Assembly: GCF_025949665.1 (NCBI RefSeq)
Contig: NZ_JAPDFT010000002.1
Span: 434,001-498,000, forward strand
Direction: 5' to 3'
DNA: 64,000 nucleotides
From: Chryseobacterium viscerum
GTDB taxonomy: Bacteria; Bacteroidota; Bacteroidia; Flavobacteriales; Weeksellaceae
A program made the position numbers and the translations under genes. Shown here one piece after another: positions 41,158 through 48,980 of this stretch. Below the pieces are notes generated by a model that saw only the letters and a program-made list of their open reading frames with translations, was not told the origin of the DNA and did not search any database. Positions within the stretch are counted from its first letter, which is position 1. The number at the start of each line of letters is the position of its first letter.

Positions 41158-41811
41158 TCAGAACTCTCTTTTCACAGAACCACAACTTAGCATCTGATTT
41201 CCATAATAAGGGTTTTTAATTGCTTTGGTTTCACTGATCCACACAGCTCCTTTACCGTCATTAAACATCGGGCAATGATCCTGATACAGCTTTTGTGAAC
41301 TGCCAAATAGCGCGATAAGGTCTGAAACATCTTTACTTAAAAAAGCAAGATGCTCCCGCTGATGATCAATCTTTCCTGCATTATCACCGATATGTTCAGC
41401 ATTTTCTTTAGCATCATCTGCTATTTCTTTATATTCTTTTTGCTTAGCAGCGGGAATACTGTTAATATCAATATTCTTTAAGGTCGTCAGTAATTGTTTA
41501 GCTGCACTGGCTGCACTTTTATCATTATCCGCTACAAGTGCATTTTTAAGGGCTAAATAATCTTTAACAGTAGATTCAATGCTAAAATTTTGGGACTGAT
41601 CCTGCATTTTAGGAGTTTCAGTTTTCTGAACCGGAGCAGTTACCTGTTCTGCAGAAACCACTGAATCATGTTGCGGTAATGTTTTTGTTTCAGATAAGGA
41701 TGTGCTGTCCTGTACCTTTAATTCACTGTTTTTATTTGGGGATTTTTTGCAGGAAACAACTGTTAATGCAGCAGTTGTTGATACGATGATTGATAAAACT
41801 ATATTTTTCAT
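41158..41811 (-). CDS. DUF3347 lipoprotein
   Basis: 217 residues with a lipobox (TVVSCKK) and a T/Q/S-rich linker of about 60 residues, then a DUF3347 domain (SIESTVKDYLALKNALVADNDKSAASAAKQLL, HLAFLSKDVSDLIALFG, QKLYQDHCPMFNDGKGAVWISETKAIKNPYYGNQML, CGSVKREF). The conserved DHCPMFN..WIS..IKNPYYG..ML.CG pattern carries Cys and Met/His suited to copper binding and is the same tail found in CusB-type adaptors of this phylum. It is paralogous to the C-terminal half of the next gene upstream. Confidence 0.88.
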   Translation of the reverse strand: MKNIVLSIIVSTTAALTVVSCKKSPNKNSELKVQDSTSLSETKTLPQHDSVVSAEQVTAPVQKTETPKMQDQSQNFSIESTVKDYLALKNALVADNDKSAASAAKQLLTTLKNIDINSIPAAKQKEYKEIADDAKENAEHIGDNAGKIDHQREHLAFLSKDVSDLIALFGSSQKLYQDHCPMFNDGKGAVWISETKAIKNPYYGNQMLSCGSVKREF

Positions 41812-41841
41812 TGTATTGATATTTACTTTTAAAGCTCTTTG

Positions 41842-42726
41842 TTATTTGTTATTGATAGTTTCCTGAACACTTCCACAAGTAAGCATTTTGGACCCATAAA
41901 AAGGATTCTTGATGGTCTCTTCTTTACTAAGCCAATTAGCTCCTTTTCCGTTATTAAACATTGGACAATGCTGGTAATACACTGGTTCTTCCTGTTTTGA
42001 AACTTTTGCAAGGGCATAAATATTTTCAGACAGAAGCGCAAAAAAGTCTCTCTGTTTTGAGATGTCTTTGGCAGCTGCAATCTTTTCTGCCTGCGCTGTA
42101 AGTTCTTTTAAAACTTTCATCCAAACAGTATGTTCTTCGCTGGATAGTTTCCCCATTTCAACATTTTGAATAGCTTTTTCCAAAGAGGCAGCTTTAGTTG
42201 ATGATGTTCCTGCATCAGTATTTACAAGAGCATCTTTTAAGGAAAAATAATTGTCGAAAACTGCCTTAAGCTGAGAGTTGTTTTTATTTTCAGTACTACT
42301 GGCCTGAGTCATTTTGCTGTGATCATGATCTCCATGTTCAATATTCATATTCATTCCTTGATCTTTGCTCATACCGGCAGGTTTTAGCTCTCTTTTGTAT
42401 TGGCAGCAGCCTGCTAATTTTTGGTAGGCATCATCTGGTGCTAAGAATTTTTCACTGTCATAGCCGGCTAATGCAATGCGCTTAAGTATTTCCTCTTCAT
42501 TTGTTTTTTGGGCATCATAACTCAGTGCAGCCATTTTTGTGTCCTTATTCCATACTACTGATGAAATATTCTTTAGATTTCCTGCTTTTTCAATATTGGC
42601 TTTACACATATCACAGTTGCCCAATATTTTTACAGTCTCTTTCTTTGCGTTTTTTATCTGTGCAAAGCTTATGGTGTATGATAGTAATACAGCAATTACC
42701 ATCAATATTTTTGATAATGATTTCAT
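41842..42726 (-). CDS. HMA + DUF3347 copper-binding protein
   Basis: 294 residues: signal peptide (SKILMVIAVLLSYTISFAQ), an HMA-like metal-binding domain (VKILGNCDMCKANIEKAGN with CxxC; about 28-100), a Cys/His linker (LAGCCQYKRE, IEHGDHDHSKM) and a DUF3347 domain (FDNYFSLKDALVNTDAG, YYQHCPMFNNGKGANWLSKEETIKNPFYGSKMLTCGSV). The CxxC is placed as in copper chaperones and P-type ATPase N-termini. It is probably a periplasmic copper chaperone. A short intergenic gap separates it from the Cys-rich protein upstream. Confidence 0.9.
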   Translation of the reverse strand: MKSLSKILMVIAVLLSYTISFAQIKNAKKETVKILGNCDMCKANIEKAGNLKNISSVVWNKDTKMAALSYDAQKTNEEEILKRIALAGYDSEKFLAPDDAYQKLAGCCQYKRELKPAGMSKDQGMNMNIEHGDHDHSKMTQASSTENKNNSQLKAVFDNYFSLKDALVNTDAGTSSTKAASLEKAIQNVEMGKLSSEEHTVWMKVLKELTAQAEKIAAAKDISKQRDFFALLSENIYALAKVSKQEEPVYYQHCPMFNNGKGANWLSKEETIKNPFYGSKMLTCGSVQETINNK

Positions 42727-42826
42727 TTTTTGATTTTAAAAAATTAATAATGGGAATACAACAGATTGTCCGAAAACAAAAAATTTGCTTTCGACAAGAC
42801 GTATTTCTGGCTGTAAAACCAGATTG

Positions 42827-43219
42827 TTATCCTATTTTGGGAGGTTGCCAGATAGAAGAAAAACCTGAAGAATAATAGGTCTGACTAAAACTAAATTTAA
42901 GTTTCTTTTCTTCTCTGAAATGATTTTTAATTTTCAGATCGGCCATAACAGGAAGCCCTACTAGTGAGATCACAGTTCCGCATCGGCAGGAATTGTGTTT
43001 ACATTTGCCATTGCAGTCACTATGGTCCCTGTCTTTTTTACAATAACCCGGTTCGCAGCAGAATTTATTAGAAAAATTACTGGTTGCGCACTTATAACCT
43101 AAGGTTTCATCCTTTTTTATATTTTTCTTGGTACACGCAAAGCCTAAGTTTGGTACTAGGAAAAGCACCAGACATAGGATAAAAATGTGACCAATATGTT
43201 TGTTATAAGTTTTCAACAA
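42827..43219 (-). CDS. Small Cys-rich secreted protein (copper cluster)
   Basis: 130 residues with a signal peptide (IFILCLVLFLVPNLGFA). The mature protein has 11 Cys packed in about 50 residues (YKCATSNFSNKFCCEPGYC, then HSDCNGKCKHNSCRCG), followed by a tail ending SSGFSSIWQPPKIG. The same C-terminal pattern (x-x-x-FxSIWxPPxI) is common in short proteins heading heavy-metal efflux or copper operons of Flavobacteriia. The Cys could bind metal or form disulfides. Function is unknown; it is the first gene of the operon. A TAACTTTG box at 43222-43229 on the minus strand abuts the ATG. Confidence 0.75.
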   Translation of the reverse strand: MLKTYNKHIGHIFILCLVLFLVPNLGFACTKKNIKKDETLGYKCATSNFSNKFCCEPGYCKKDRDHSDCNGKCKHNSCRCGTVISLVGLPVMADLKIKNHFREEKKLKFSFSQTYYSSGFSSIWQPPKIG

Positions 43220-43666
43220 AACAAAGTTACAATATTTATCATTTAGATCTTTTTATAAAATTATTTTTTGAGAAATTTTCTGCAGAAATCTCAATTATTT
43301 ATGAAAAAAAATCATGTTAAAATGGGCCACAAAACCCCACAACAAAAAACTCTGCCGGTTGTAAAATAAAAAAATCGGCACAAAAAAATTGTACCGATCC
43401 AACCATTATTAAAAACTAACGAAAGAGATTATTTCATCTGAATTCAGGATAAAATACCCAATGTGAGTCAGGAAGCGGATGCCCGAAAGAGAGGGCTCCT
43501 TTTGGGGTAATTATGACCGTCATTAGATTAACAAGGATGAAACTTTATCTATTGAGCGTAAAGTAAAAAATACTTTAGTTCTTCTTCAATACAAGGAACA
43601 TCCCTCTTCTGACATCCATTCTTCCTTCCCACAATCAATATTTTAACACATTCAGACTATGTAATC
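43220..43666. other. 447-bp intergenic region before the copper operon
   Basis: No ORF above about 20 codons on either strand. It holds the promoter-like box of the copper operon next to 43222, a strong minus-strand terminator at 43366-43400, and a GC-richer block at 43470-43510 with GCCC/GGGC pairing. The terminator lies about 270 bp from the nearest upstream minus-strand gene, so this part may be a long 3' UTR or a small RNA. Confidence 0.45.
43366..43400 (-). terminator. Minus-strand terminator far from any gene end
   Basis: Stem ATCGGCACAA/TTGTACCGAT (one wobble; 43374-43383, 43389-43398) with an AAAAA loop; on the minus strand it is followed by seven T. Confidence 0.7.
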
Positions 43667-44629
43667 CTATTTTTTTATAAATCTGTTTTTATACTCTTTT
43701 CCATCTGTGCTTTTAGAAACAATGATATAGTTTCCTGGCACAAGCTGACTTACATCAATCGCCTGATTGTACTGATGGTCATTTTTCTTCAGAACAAGCT
43801 TTCCGGACATATCTATAATGGTAACTTCCTTATACATTTTATCTGATTCTTTTCCGATATAAAGATGCTGCGCCGTAGGATTAGGGTAAATTTTCAGATT
43901 ATTATCCTTACTCTTCACCTCTCCTGTTCCCAGATTATTGCAGAAGTCCCAATTTCCGAAATTCACTTCCACAAAGGCAAACGGATCCAGCATCTGACAT
44001 TGATCCGGGCAGTATTCTGTACAGGCATAAAACCCATATTTTCCGGAACTTGTCGCAACATAAGTATCTCCTACCACTCCAGGGATGATACAAGGATCTC
44101 CCAATACCGGAGGATTACTGCTTGGCACACATCTGAACCAGGTATGTTTGCCATATACAACCGGAAATATATTATCAAATTGTACAGAAGCCCCGTTGCA
44201 CACATTCACTATTCCCCCATTATCCTGATAAGTTCCGGGAGTATAAGTAGTCATCATTGCCGGCAGACCATAGACAAATCCATCTGCAAATACTGCAGTA
44301 CTTTCCGCGGTACAGTCTCCGTCTGTAACTTTAACTTTAAAATAATTCAGTTGGTCATTACCACTAACGGTTAACTGCTGTGATGTGGCTCCCGGAATGG
44401 CTACCCAAGGGTTGTTGTTAGGTGTCTGCCAGGTCCATTCCTGCTTGTACCATTGGTAGCTTCCATACGTCTGTGTGGTAGAAATTATTTCATCTTCCAC
44501 ATCACAGAACAAGATGGTTCCCGGATATTTCTGTCCAAGCCTCGGACTGGTAATTGTAGGGGTACACTGTGCTTTTATATCCAGAATACTGAATAATAAA
44601 AACACTAAAAAAATTAGTTTTGTTTTCAT
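43667..44629 (-). CDS. T9SS type A sorting-domain surface protein
   Basis: 320 residues: signal peptide (TKLIFLVFLLFSILDIKAQ), a cargo part with Ig-like/PKD-type strands (TYGSYQWYKQEW, QQLTVSGNDQLNYFKVKVTDGDCTAE) and several Cys, and a C-terminal type IX sorting domain (LKIYPNPTAQHLYIGKES to NRFIKK). It is probably a secreted or cell-surface protein. It is 44 bp downstream of the anti-sigma/barrel gene and may be part of that regulatory unit. Confidence 0.85.
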   Translation of the reverse strand: MKTKLIFLVFLLFSILDIKAQCTPTITSPRLGQKYPGTILFCDVEDEIISTTQTYGSYQWYKQEWTWQTPNNNPWVAIPGATSQQLTVSGNDQLNYFKVKVTDGDCTAESTAVFADGFVYGLPAMMTTYTPGTYQDNGGIVNVCNGASVQFDNIFPVVYGKHTWFRCVPSSNPPVLGDPCIIPGVVGDTYVATSSGKYGFYACTEYCPDQCQMLDPFAFVEVNFGNWDFCNNLGTGEVKSKDNNLKIYPNPTAQHLYIGKESDKMYKEVTIIDMSGKLVLKKNDHQYNQAIDVSQLVPGNYIIVSKSTDGKEYKNRFIKK

Positions 44630-44673
44630 ATATAGATTATTAAGTGTGATTTTGGTCTTAAAAAGCCTCTACA

Positions 44674-46071
44674 TTAATCCAACAGTACTCTGATCCCGAA
44701 TTTCATGTTAAAATGAAGCGGTTTCTCTTTATAAATGGTATTAGGAGCATTTTCCTCCTTAAAATGATATCCTATTCCCGGTTCTGCATAAATTCCAACT
44801 TTGTCTATGACCTTCAGCTGAAATCCTACTGCAGTGTTAACAGAAAACTGCAACGGTTTGTGATCAAGACTTTCCTTTGAAGTCTCCTTTATTTCATCAT
44901 TCACTACGTAGGTTGTTGTAACACTTCCCGATACAGGTTTTTCCAGGAGTGCCCCACCTGTAACATATCCTGTAAACCGGCCTTTCTGAATGACATTATA
45001 ATTAACCTGAACAGGAATTCCTATATAATGAACCGTCTGATCTCCTTTAATATAATTGTTCTCAGTTCCGGAATGCAGTTCAGAAGACAGTTTGGTATAG
45101 TTCAGTCCCGTTCCTATTCCCCATCTTTTTCCTAAATTGTAGTAAAGTGATAACCCAAATGTTACCGGCACTTTATGCCTGATTCTCGCTTCTACCGGCT
45201 GGCTCTGATTGGCAAGCAATATGGCTGTAAGGGGATCATCATGATGCTCGGATGTAGTAAATACCTGCTCAACATTCATTGCTTTTCCAGTAATGGAAGC
45301 ATAGCCCGGGAACTGCTGTTCTGCAGAGTTGGAAGCAACATTTCCTGTAAGCATACTCAGCATCCACGACTTTTTATCGCGGGATTTTGATCTATTTAGT
45401 TTTGTATTTTCAGCATAGATTTCTTTTGGCTTCTCCTCTTTAAAAAGAACCTCATCAGAAGTCTGCTGTTCTGTAGATTCTTTTACTGTATCATCAACAG
45501 AAGGGACTTTCTGAGCAATTCTGCTTTCCTGTTGAAAAGATTCTGATGCTGTGGGAAGTTTGAAAATATCCTGGATTTTTTGATTATTTTCCGCTTGATT
45601 TTCCGCTCTTCTCTCAGCATATCTCTGTGCTGTAATTTTCTCCGAATATCCTGTATTTACTATATTGTCTGCTAAAAAATCTCCTGTTCCTGATTTCGGT
45701 TCTCCGCCTGAATTATGTTCAGTTTCTATAGGTTTTAAAGAATTTCTTTCCTTTTCGTTTACTATATCTGCCGGTTTCTGAGACATTCTTTTTTCTGTAT
45801 CATCCTGTGGCAGTATTTTTATGAGCAAAAATATCAGTGCAATGGCTGCTGCAATACCTCCAATCTGATAAAACAAAGATTTTCGGCCTACATTTATTTC
45901 CTTTTCTTTCTTCGTAGCACCTTCATGAATTTCAGGAATAAACCCGGGAATGCTGTTATTTTCTTCCCCGGCGAATAGTTCATCTTTGATGTCATCCCAC
46001 AATTCCTCCGGAACGTCCTCTTCATGGTCATCCATTCTGCTTCGCAGGTTATTTAGCCATTCGTTATTCAT
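44674..46071 (-). CDS. Anti-sigma/outer-membrane-barrel-like fusion protein
   Basis: 465 residues. N-terminal cytosolic part about 1-80 (NNEWLNNLRSRMDDHEEDVPEELWDDIKDEL), one TM near residue 92 (YQIGGIAAAIALIFLLIKIL), a long polar linker about 110-270, and a C-terminal barrel-like domain (RWGIGTGLNYTKLSSELHSG, HYIGIPVQVNYNVI, AVGFQLKVIDKVGIYAEPGIGYHF) as in PorT-type beta-barrels. Paired with the ECF sigma gene, with which it overlaps by 8 bp, it is probably a membrane-spanning anti-sigma sensor. A similar layout is widespread in Bacteroidetes. The linker lacks obvious domains. Confidence 0.83.
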   Translation of the reverse strand: MNNEWLNNLRSRMDDHEEDVPEELWDDIKDELFAGEENNSIPGFIPEIHEGATKKEKEINVGRKSLFYQIGGIAAAIALIFLLIKILPQDDTEKRMSQKPADIVNEKERNSLKPIETEHNSGGEPKSGTGDFLADNIVNTGYSEKITAQRYAERRAENQAENNQKIQDIFKLPTASESFQQESRIAQKVPSVDDTVKESTEQQTSDEVLFKEEKPKEIYAENTKLNRSKSRDKKSWMLSMLTGNVASNSAEQQFPGYASITGKAMNVEQVFTTSEHHDDPLTAILLANQSQPVEARIRHKVPVTFGLSLYYNLGKRWGIGTGLNYTKLSSELHSGTENNYIKGDQTVHYIGIPVQVNYNVIQKGRFTGYVTGGALLEKPVSGSVTTTYVVNDEIKETSKESLDHKPLQFSVNTAVGFQLKVIDKVGIYAEPGIGYHFKEENAPNTIYKEKPLHFNMKFGIRVLLD

Positions 46072-46630
46072 ATTGTGCTTTTTTTGACATTTTAAATTCT
46101 TTTATTTGCTGAACAAGCAGTCCTTTTGCACGGTGAAACTGAGATGCAGAAGAATTTTCTGCAATTCCCAGCAGTCCGGCAATCTCCTTATGGCTTTTTT
46201 TCTCGAATACATACAGGTTAAAAACAGTTCTGTACCCTTCAGGAAGAGATTTTATCATCATCATAATATTATCACGCGGAATCTCTTCAAAGTCTGGTTC
46301 TTCTTCATTAGGAATATCCGGAAGATCATCTACTTCCACCGCAGATTTAAAATCTCCTTTTTGTTTGATATGTTTCAAAGATTCATTGACAGTGATACGG
46401 GTCATCCAGGCTTTTAAAGAACCACTTCCCCTGTACTCAAAAGATTCTATCGAACGGAACATTTTGATAAAACTGTTTTGCAATACATCATGAACATCTT
46501 CTTTCTCAGCTATATAACGGGAGCAGACATAGGCCAGATTTCCGGAATAAGCTCCAAAAAGCTCTTTCCAGGCAGCTTCCTCCTTCTTCAGAAGGTGCTT
46601 TACCAAAATCTGTTCTTTACTTTCTTCCAT
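46064..46630 (-). CDS. ECF RNA polymerase sigma factor (sigma-70 family)
   Basis: 188 residues with sigma region 2 (WKELFGAYSGNLAYVCSRYIAEKEDVHDVLQNSFIKMFRSIESFEY, helix 2.4 WMTRITVNES) and region 4 (DNIMMMIKSLPEGYRTVFNLYVFEKKSHKEIAGLLGIAENSSASQFHRAKGLLVQQ). It directs RNA polymerase to a specific regulon. The downstream gene encodes its probable membrane anti-sigma partner, translationally overlapping. CAAAAATA (TATTTTTG on the minus strand, 46672-46679) is a possible -7 box. Confidence 0.93.
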   Translation of the reverse strand: MEESKEQILVKHLLKKEEAAWKELFGAYSGNLAYVCSRYIAEKEDVHDVLQNSFIKMFRSIESFEYRGSGSLKAWMTRITVNESLKHIKQKGDFKSAVEVDDLPDIPNEEEPDFEEIPRDNIMMMIKSLPEGYRTVFNLYVFEKKSHKEIAGLLGIAENSSASQFHRAKGLLVQQIKEFKMSKKAQYE

Positions 46631-46729
46631 ATAATGCCGCCATACCCAGTGGGATGTTATAAACTGTCAAGCAAAAATAGATTGCATCTTAGTAATAAAG
46701 CGCAATCCATTGATGATAATATCTATTAA

Positions 46730-47308
46730 TTAATTTTTTATACAGAATGGAAAATTATAATCAATTACCTCATAAGGGGTAACCAATGTACCATCTACTG
46801 TAATTTTTTCTGCTGTTATAGCATACCTCAGCGTCTGGTCCAATCCTACATAATATCCTTTTTGTTTTGCTACAAATTCTACAACGGTCTTTTTATTCAC
46901 TCCGTCTACAGGGATCTGAAGTTCCATAACTTTTGGGGCCAAAGTAAGTTCTATCACATTATTTGCAGTGTTAATTACTGCGGCATACTTAACCTCATAC
47001 TTCACTTTTCCCATTGTCTTCAAGGCAGCTTCTGCTTTTGCCGGGTCCTTCACTACTGTTTTTACAATTTCGGCAACCGGAAATTCAGCAAATGAGATCG
47101 TATCTTTTTTTACTTTAAACTCTTTTATTCCTTCTCTTTTACTATTTCCCTGTACAATAACCAGCTTACCTTTATAGTTTCCTTTTAAATCTTCTATTTT
47201 TACAGGAGGGATGTCCGGACCATCATTATCGTTACATGAGGATAGAGTAAATCCTATTAAAACCATTAAAACTGTTATAAAAAATCGGGGTACTGTCAAT
47301 CTTTTCAT
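46730..47308 (-). CDS. DUF4840 lipoprotein
   Basis: 192 residues from MKRLTVPRFF; an ATG 24 bp upstream adds MFNEKNNA before the signal. The lipobox is FTLSSC followed by an acidic linker (NDNDGPDIPPV). The mature part begins IEDLKGNYKGKLVIVQGN and is beta-rich (KYEVKYAAVINTANNVIELTLA, TLRYAITAEKITVDG), like the DUF4840 family of Bacteroidales and Flavobacteriia. Function is unknown. It is probably a single gene upstream of the sigma factor gene. Confidence 0.78.
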   Translation of the reverse strand: MKRLTVPRFFITVLMVLIGFTLSSCNDNDGPDIPPVKIEDLKGNYKGKLVIVQGNSKREGIKEFKVKKDTISFAEFPVAEIVKTVVKDPAKAEAALKTMGKVKYEVKYAAVINTANNVIELTLAPKVMELQIPVDGVNKKTVVEFVAKQKGYYVGLDQTLRYAITAEKITVDGTLVTPYEVIDYNFPFCIKN

Positions 47309-47510
47309 TGCATTATTTTTTTCGTTAAACATTAATTATTTTCGAGTACTCATCTATATAAATCTCACTTTTCAAAAATCTTGCATCTATTTTTGAAAAA
47401 AAGATAAAATTTTTCATAAACCATTGATTTAATGAATATAAAATTTCATCACTTCTCTGCAAATTTCGGACCTGATGTTAAAATTAAATGGTATTTACCT
47501 TCAGAAATAA

Positions 47511-47545
47511 CAAAAAAGGAAGCTATATGATGTAGCTTCCTTTAT
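47511..47545 (-). terminator. Terminator of the RND efflux operon
   Basis: Perfect 11-bp stem AAAGGAAGCTA/TAGCTTCCTTT with a 7-nt loop; on the minus strand it is followed by a T-run. It is 20 bp past the OMF gene stop. Confidence 0.85.
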
Positions 47546-47564
47546 TATTTATCATTTTTACATT

Positions 47565-48980
47565 TTATTCTACTCCACCGCCCAGTGATCTGTACAGGTC
47601 TACTTCTGCATTTAACCTTTCAAGGGTTACATTAATGGTTTCCAGATCATTCTGAAGTTTATTGTTCTGAGCTGTAATGACTTCAAGATAGGTTGCCATT
47701 CCACTTTTATAAAGTTTCAGGGCATCATTGATTCCTTTATCAAGAATAGCGGTTCTCTGCTCTAAAAGCTGCAGTCTTTCTGAAGCGCCTTTAGACTTGG
47801 CCATGGCATCGGATACCTCTCCAACAGCGGTCATTACAGACTGTTTAAAATTGATGGCTGCTTTTTCCTGTTCAAGCAATGCGGTCTCATAAGCCGTTTT
47901 CAGTTGTTTTTTCTGAAAAATGGGAGCTGCAAGATTCGCTGCGATTGCCTTGGTAATAGAGCCCGGGATGTCAAACCATGAACTGAATTTATTGGAATTT
48001 ACTCCTATCTGCGGGCTCAGGCTTATGCTTGGATACATTGCTGCTTTTGCCAGCCCGGTTTTAGAATTCAAACTGATTACGTTAAATTCTGCCACCTTCA
48101 GATCCGGTCTGCGGCTCAGTAGCTGTGCGGGTAATCCTTCTGACAATTTGTTTTCAGGAATCATTGTTTTAAGGTTTCCTTCTCTTTCTATTTTAGCCGG
48201 ATATTCTCCACAAAGAATACTCAATGCATTTTCCTGAATGGAAATATTCTGTTTTGCCAAAGGGATCAACAGTTCCGCAGTTTTCTTTTGCGCTTCTGAC
48301 TGCTGAACAGCCAGTGAATTAATCTGGCCTGCTGTAAACTGAAGATTCATCATTTTAAGGGTATTGTCACTAAGTTCAATATTCTGCTCAGCTATTTTCA
48401 GCTGTTCATCAAGACTGATAAGGTTATAATAAGCCTGAGCCACCTGAACTACAATCCTGCTTTTGATGGCATTCAGATTTTCTTTTTGCCCAAAATATTC
48501 TGCTGCAGCGGATTCTTTCTGCATTTTAGCTTTTCCCCAAATATCTATTTCCCAGGAAAGCTTTAGGGCAGCATTAAAATCATCCATATATTTGGTCCCT
48601 ACAAACTGTTCATTAAGAGAGCCGTTAAGGGTATTTTTGGAAGCCCAGCTTCTATTCGCTCCGGCAGTTAAATCCAGTGTTGGCATCAGACCCAGCTTAG
48701 CCTGTTTATAGATCAGGTCCAGCTGTTCTATGTTTTTCAGGGCTACATTCACTTCATTATTTCTGGAAAGAGCTTTATCTATTAATCCTATCAGCTTAGG
48801 ATCTTTGAAAAAGGTTTTCCATGGAAGCACTACAGTATCTCCTGTTACCTGTACAGATTCTTTGTAGGTTTCGGGAACCTGAAGGTCTGTTCTTGTATAT
48901 TTTTTCCCTACGGCACAAGACACCAGAAGTGATGCCATTGCGCCTGAAATAAGGAAATTCTTTATATTAAATATTCTCAT
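47565..48980 (-). CDS. TolC/NodT-family outer-membrane efflux lipoprotein
   Basis: 471 residues: lipobox (SLLVSCAVG), then two OEP repeats with long coiled helices (SAAAEYFGQKENLNAIKSRIVVQVAQAYYNLISLDEQLKIAEQNIEL and LEQEKAAINFKQSVMTAVGEVSDAMAKSKGA). It forms the trimeric outer-membrane duct of an RND pump. LLSRRPDLKVAEFNVISLNSKTG is the NodT-type central motif. It is the third gene of the operon; it overlaps the RND gene by 14 bp, so translation is coupled. Confidence 0.93.
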   Translation of the reverse strand: MRIFNIKNFLISGAMASLLVSCAVGKKYTRTDLQVPETYKESVQVTGDTVVLPWKTFFKDPKLIGLIDKALSRNNEVNVALKNIEQLDLIYKQAKLGLMPTLDLTAGANRSWASKNTLNGSLNEQFVGTKYMDDFNAALKLSWEIDIWGKAKMQKESAAAEYFGQKENLNAIKSRIVVQVAQAYYNLISLDEQLKIAEQNIELSDNTLKMMNLQFTAGQINSLAVQQSEAQKKTAELLIPLAKQNISIQENALSILCGEYPAKIEREGNLKTMIPENKLSEGLPAQLLSRRPDLKVAEFNVISLNSKTGLAKAAMYPSISLSPQIGVNSNKFSSWFDIPGSITKAIAANLAAPIFQKKQLKTAYETALLEQEKAAINFKQSVMTAVGEVSDAMAKSKGASERLQLLEQRTAILDKGINDALKLYKSGMATYLEVITAQNNKLQNDLETINVTLERLNAEVDLYRSLGGGVE

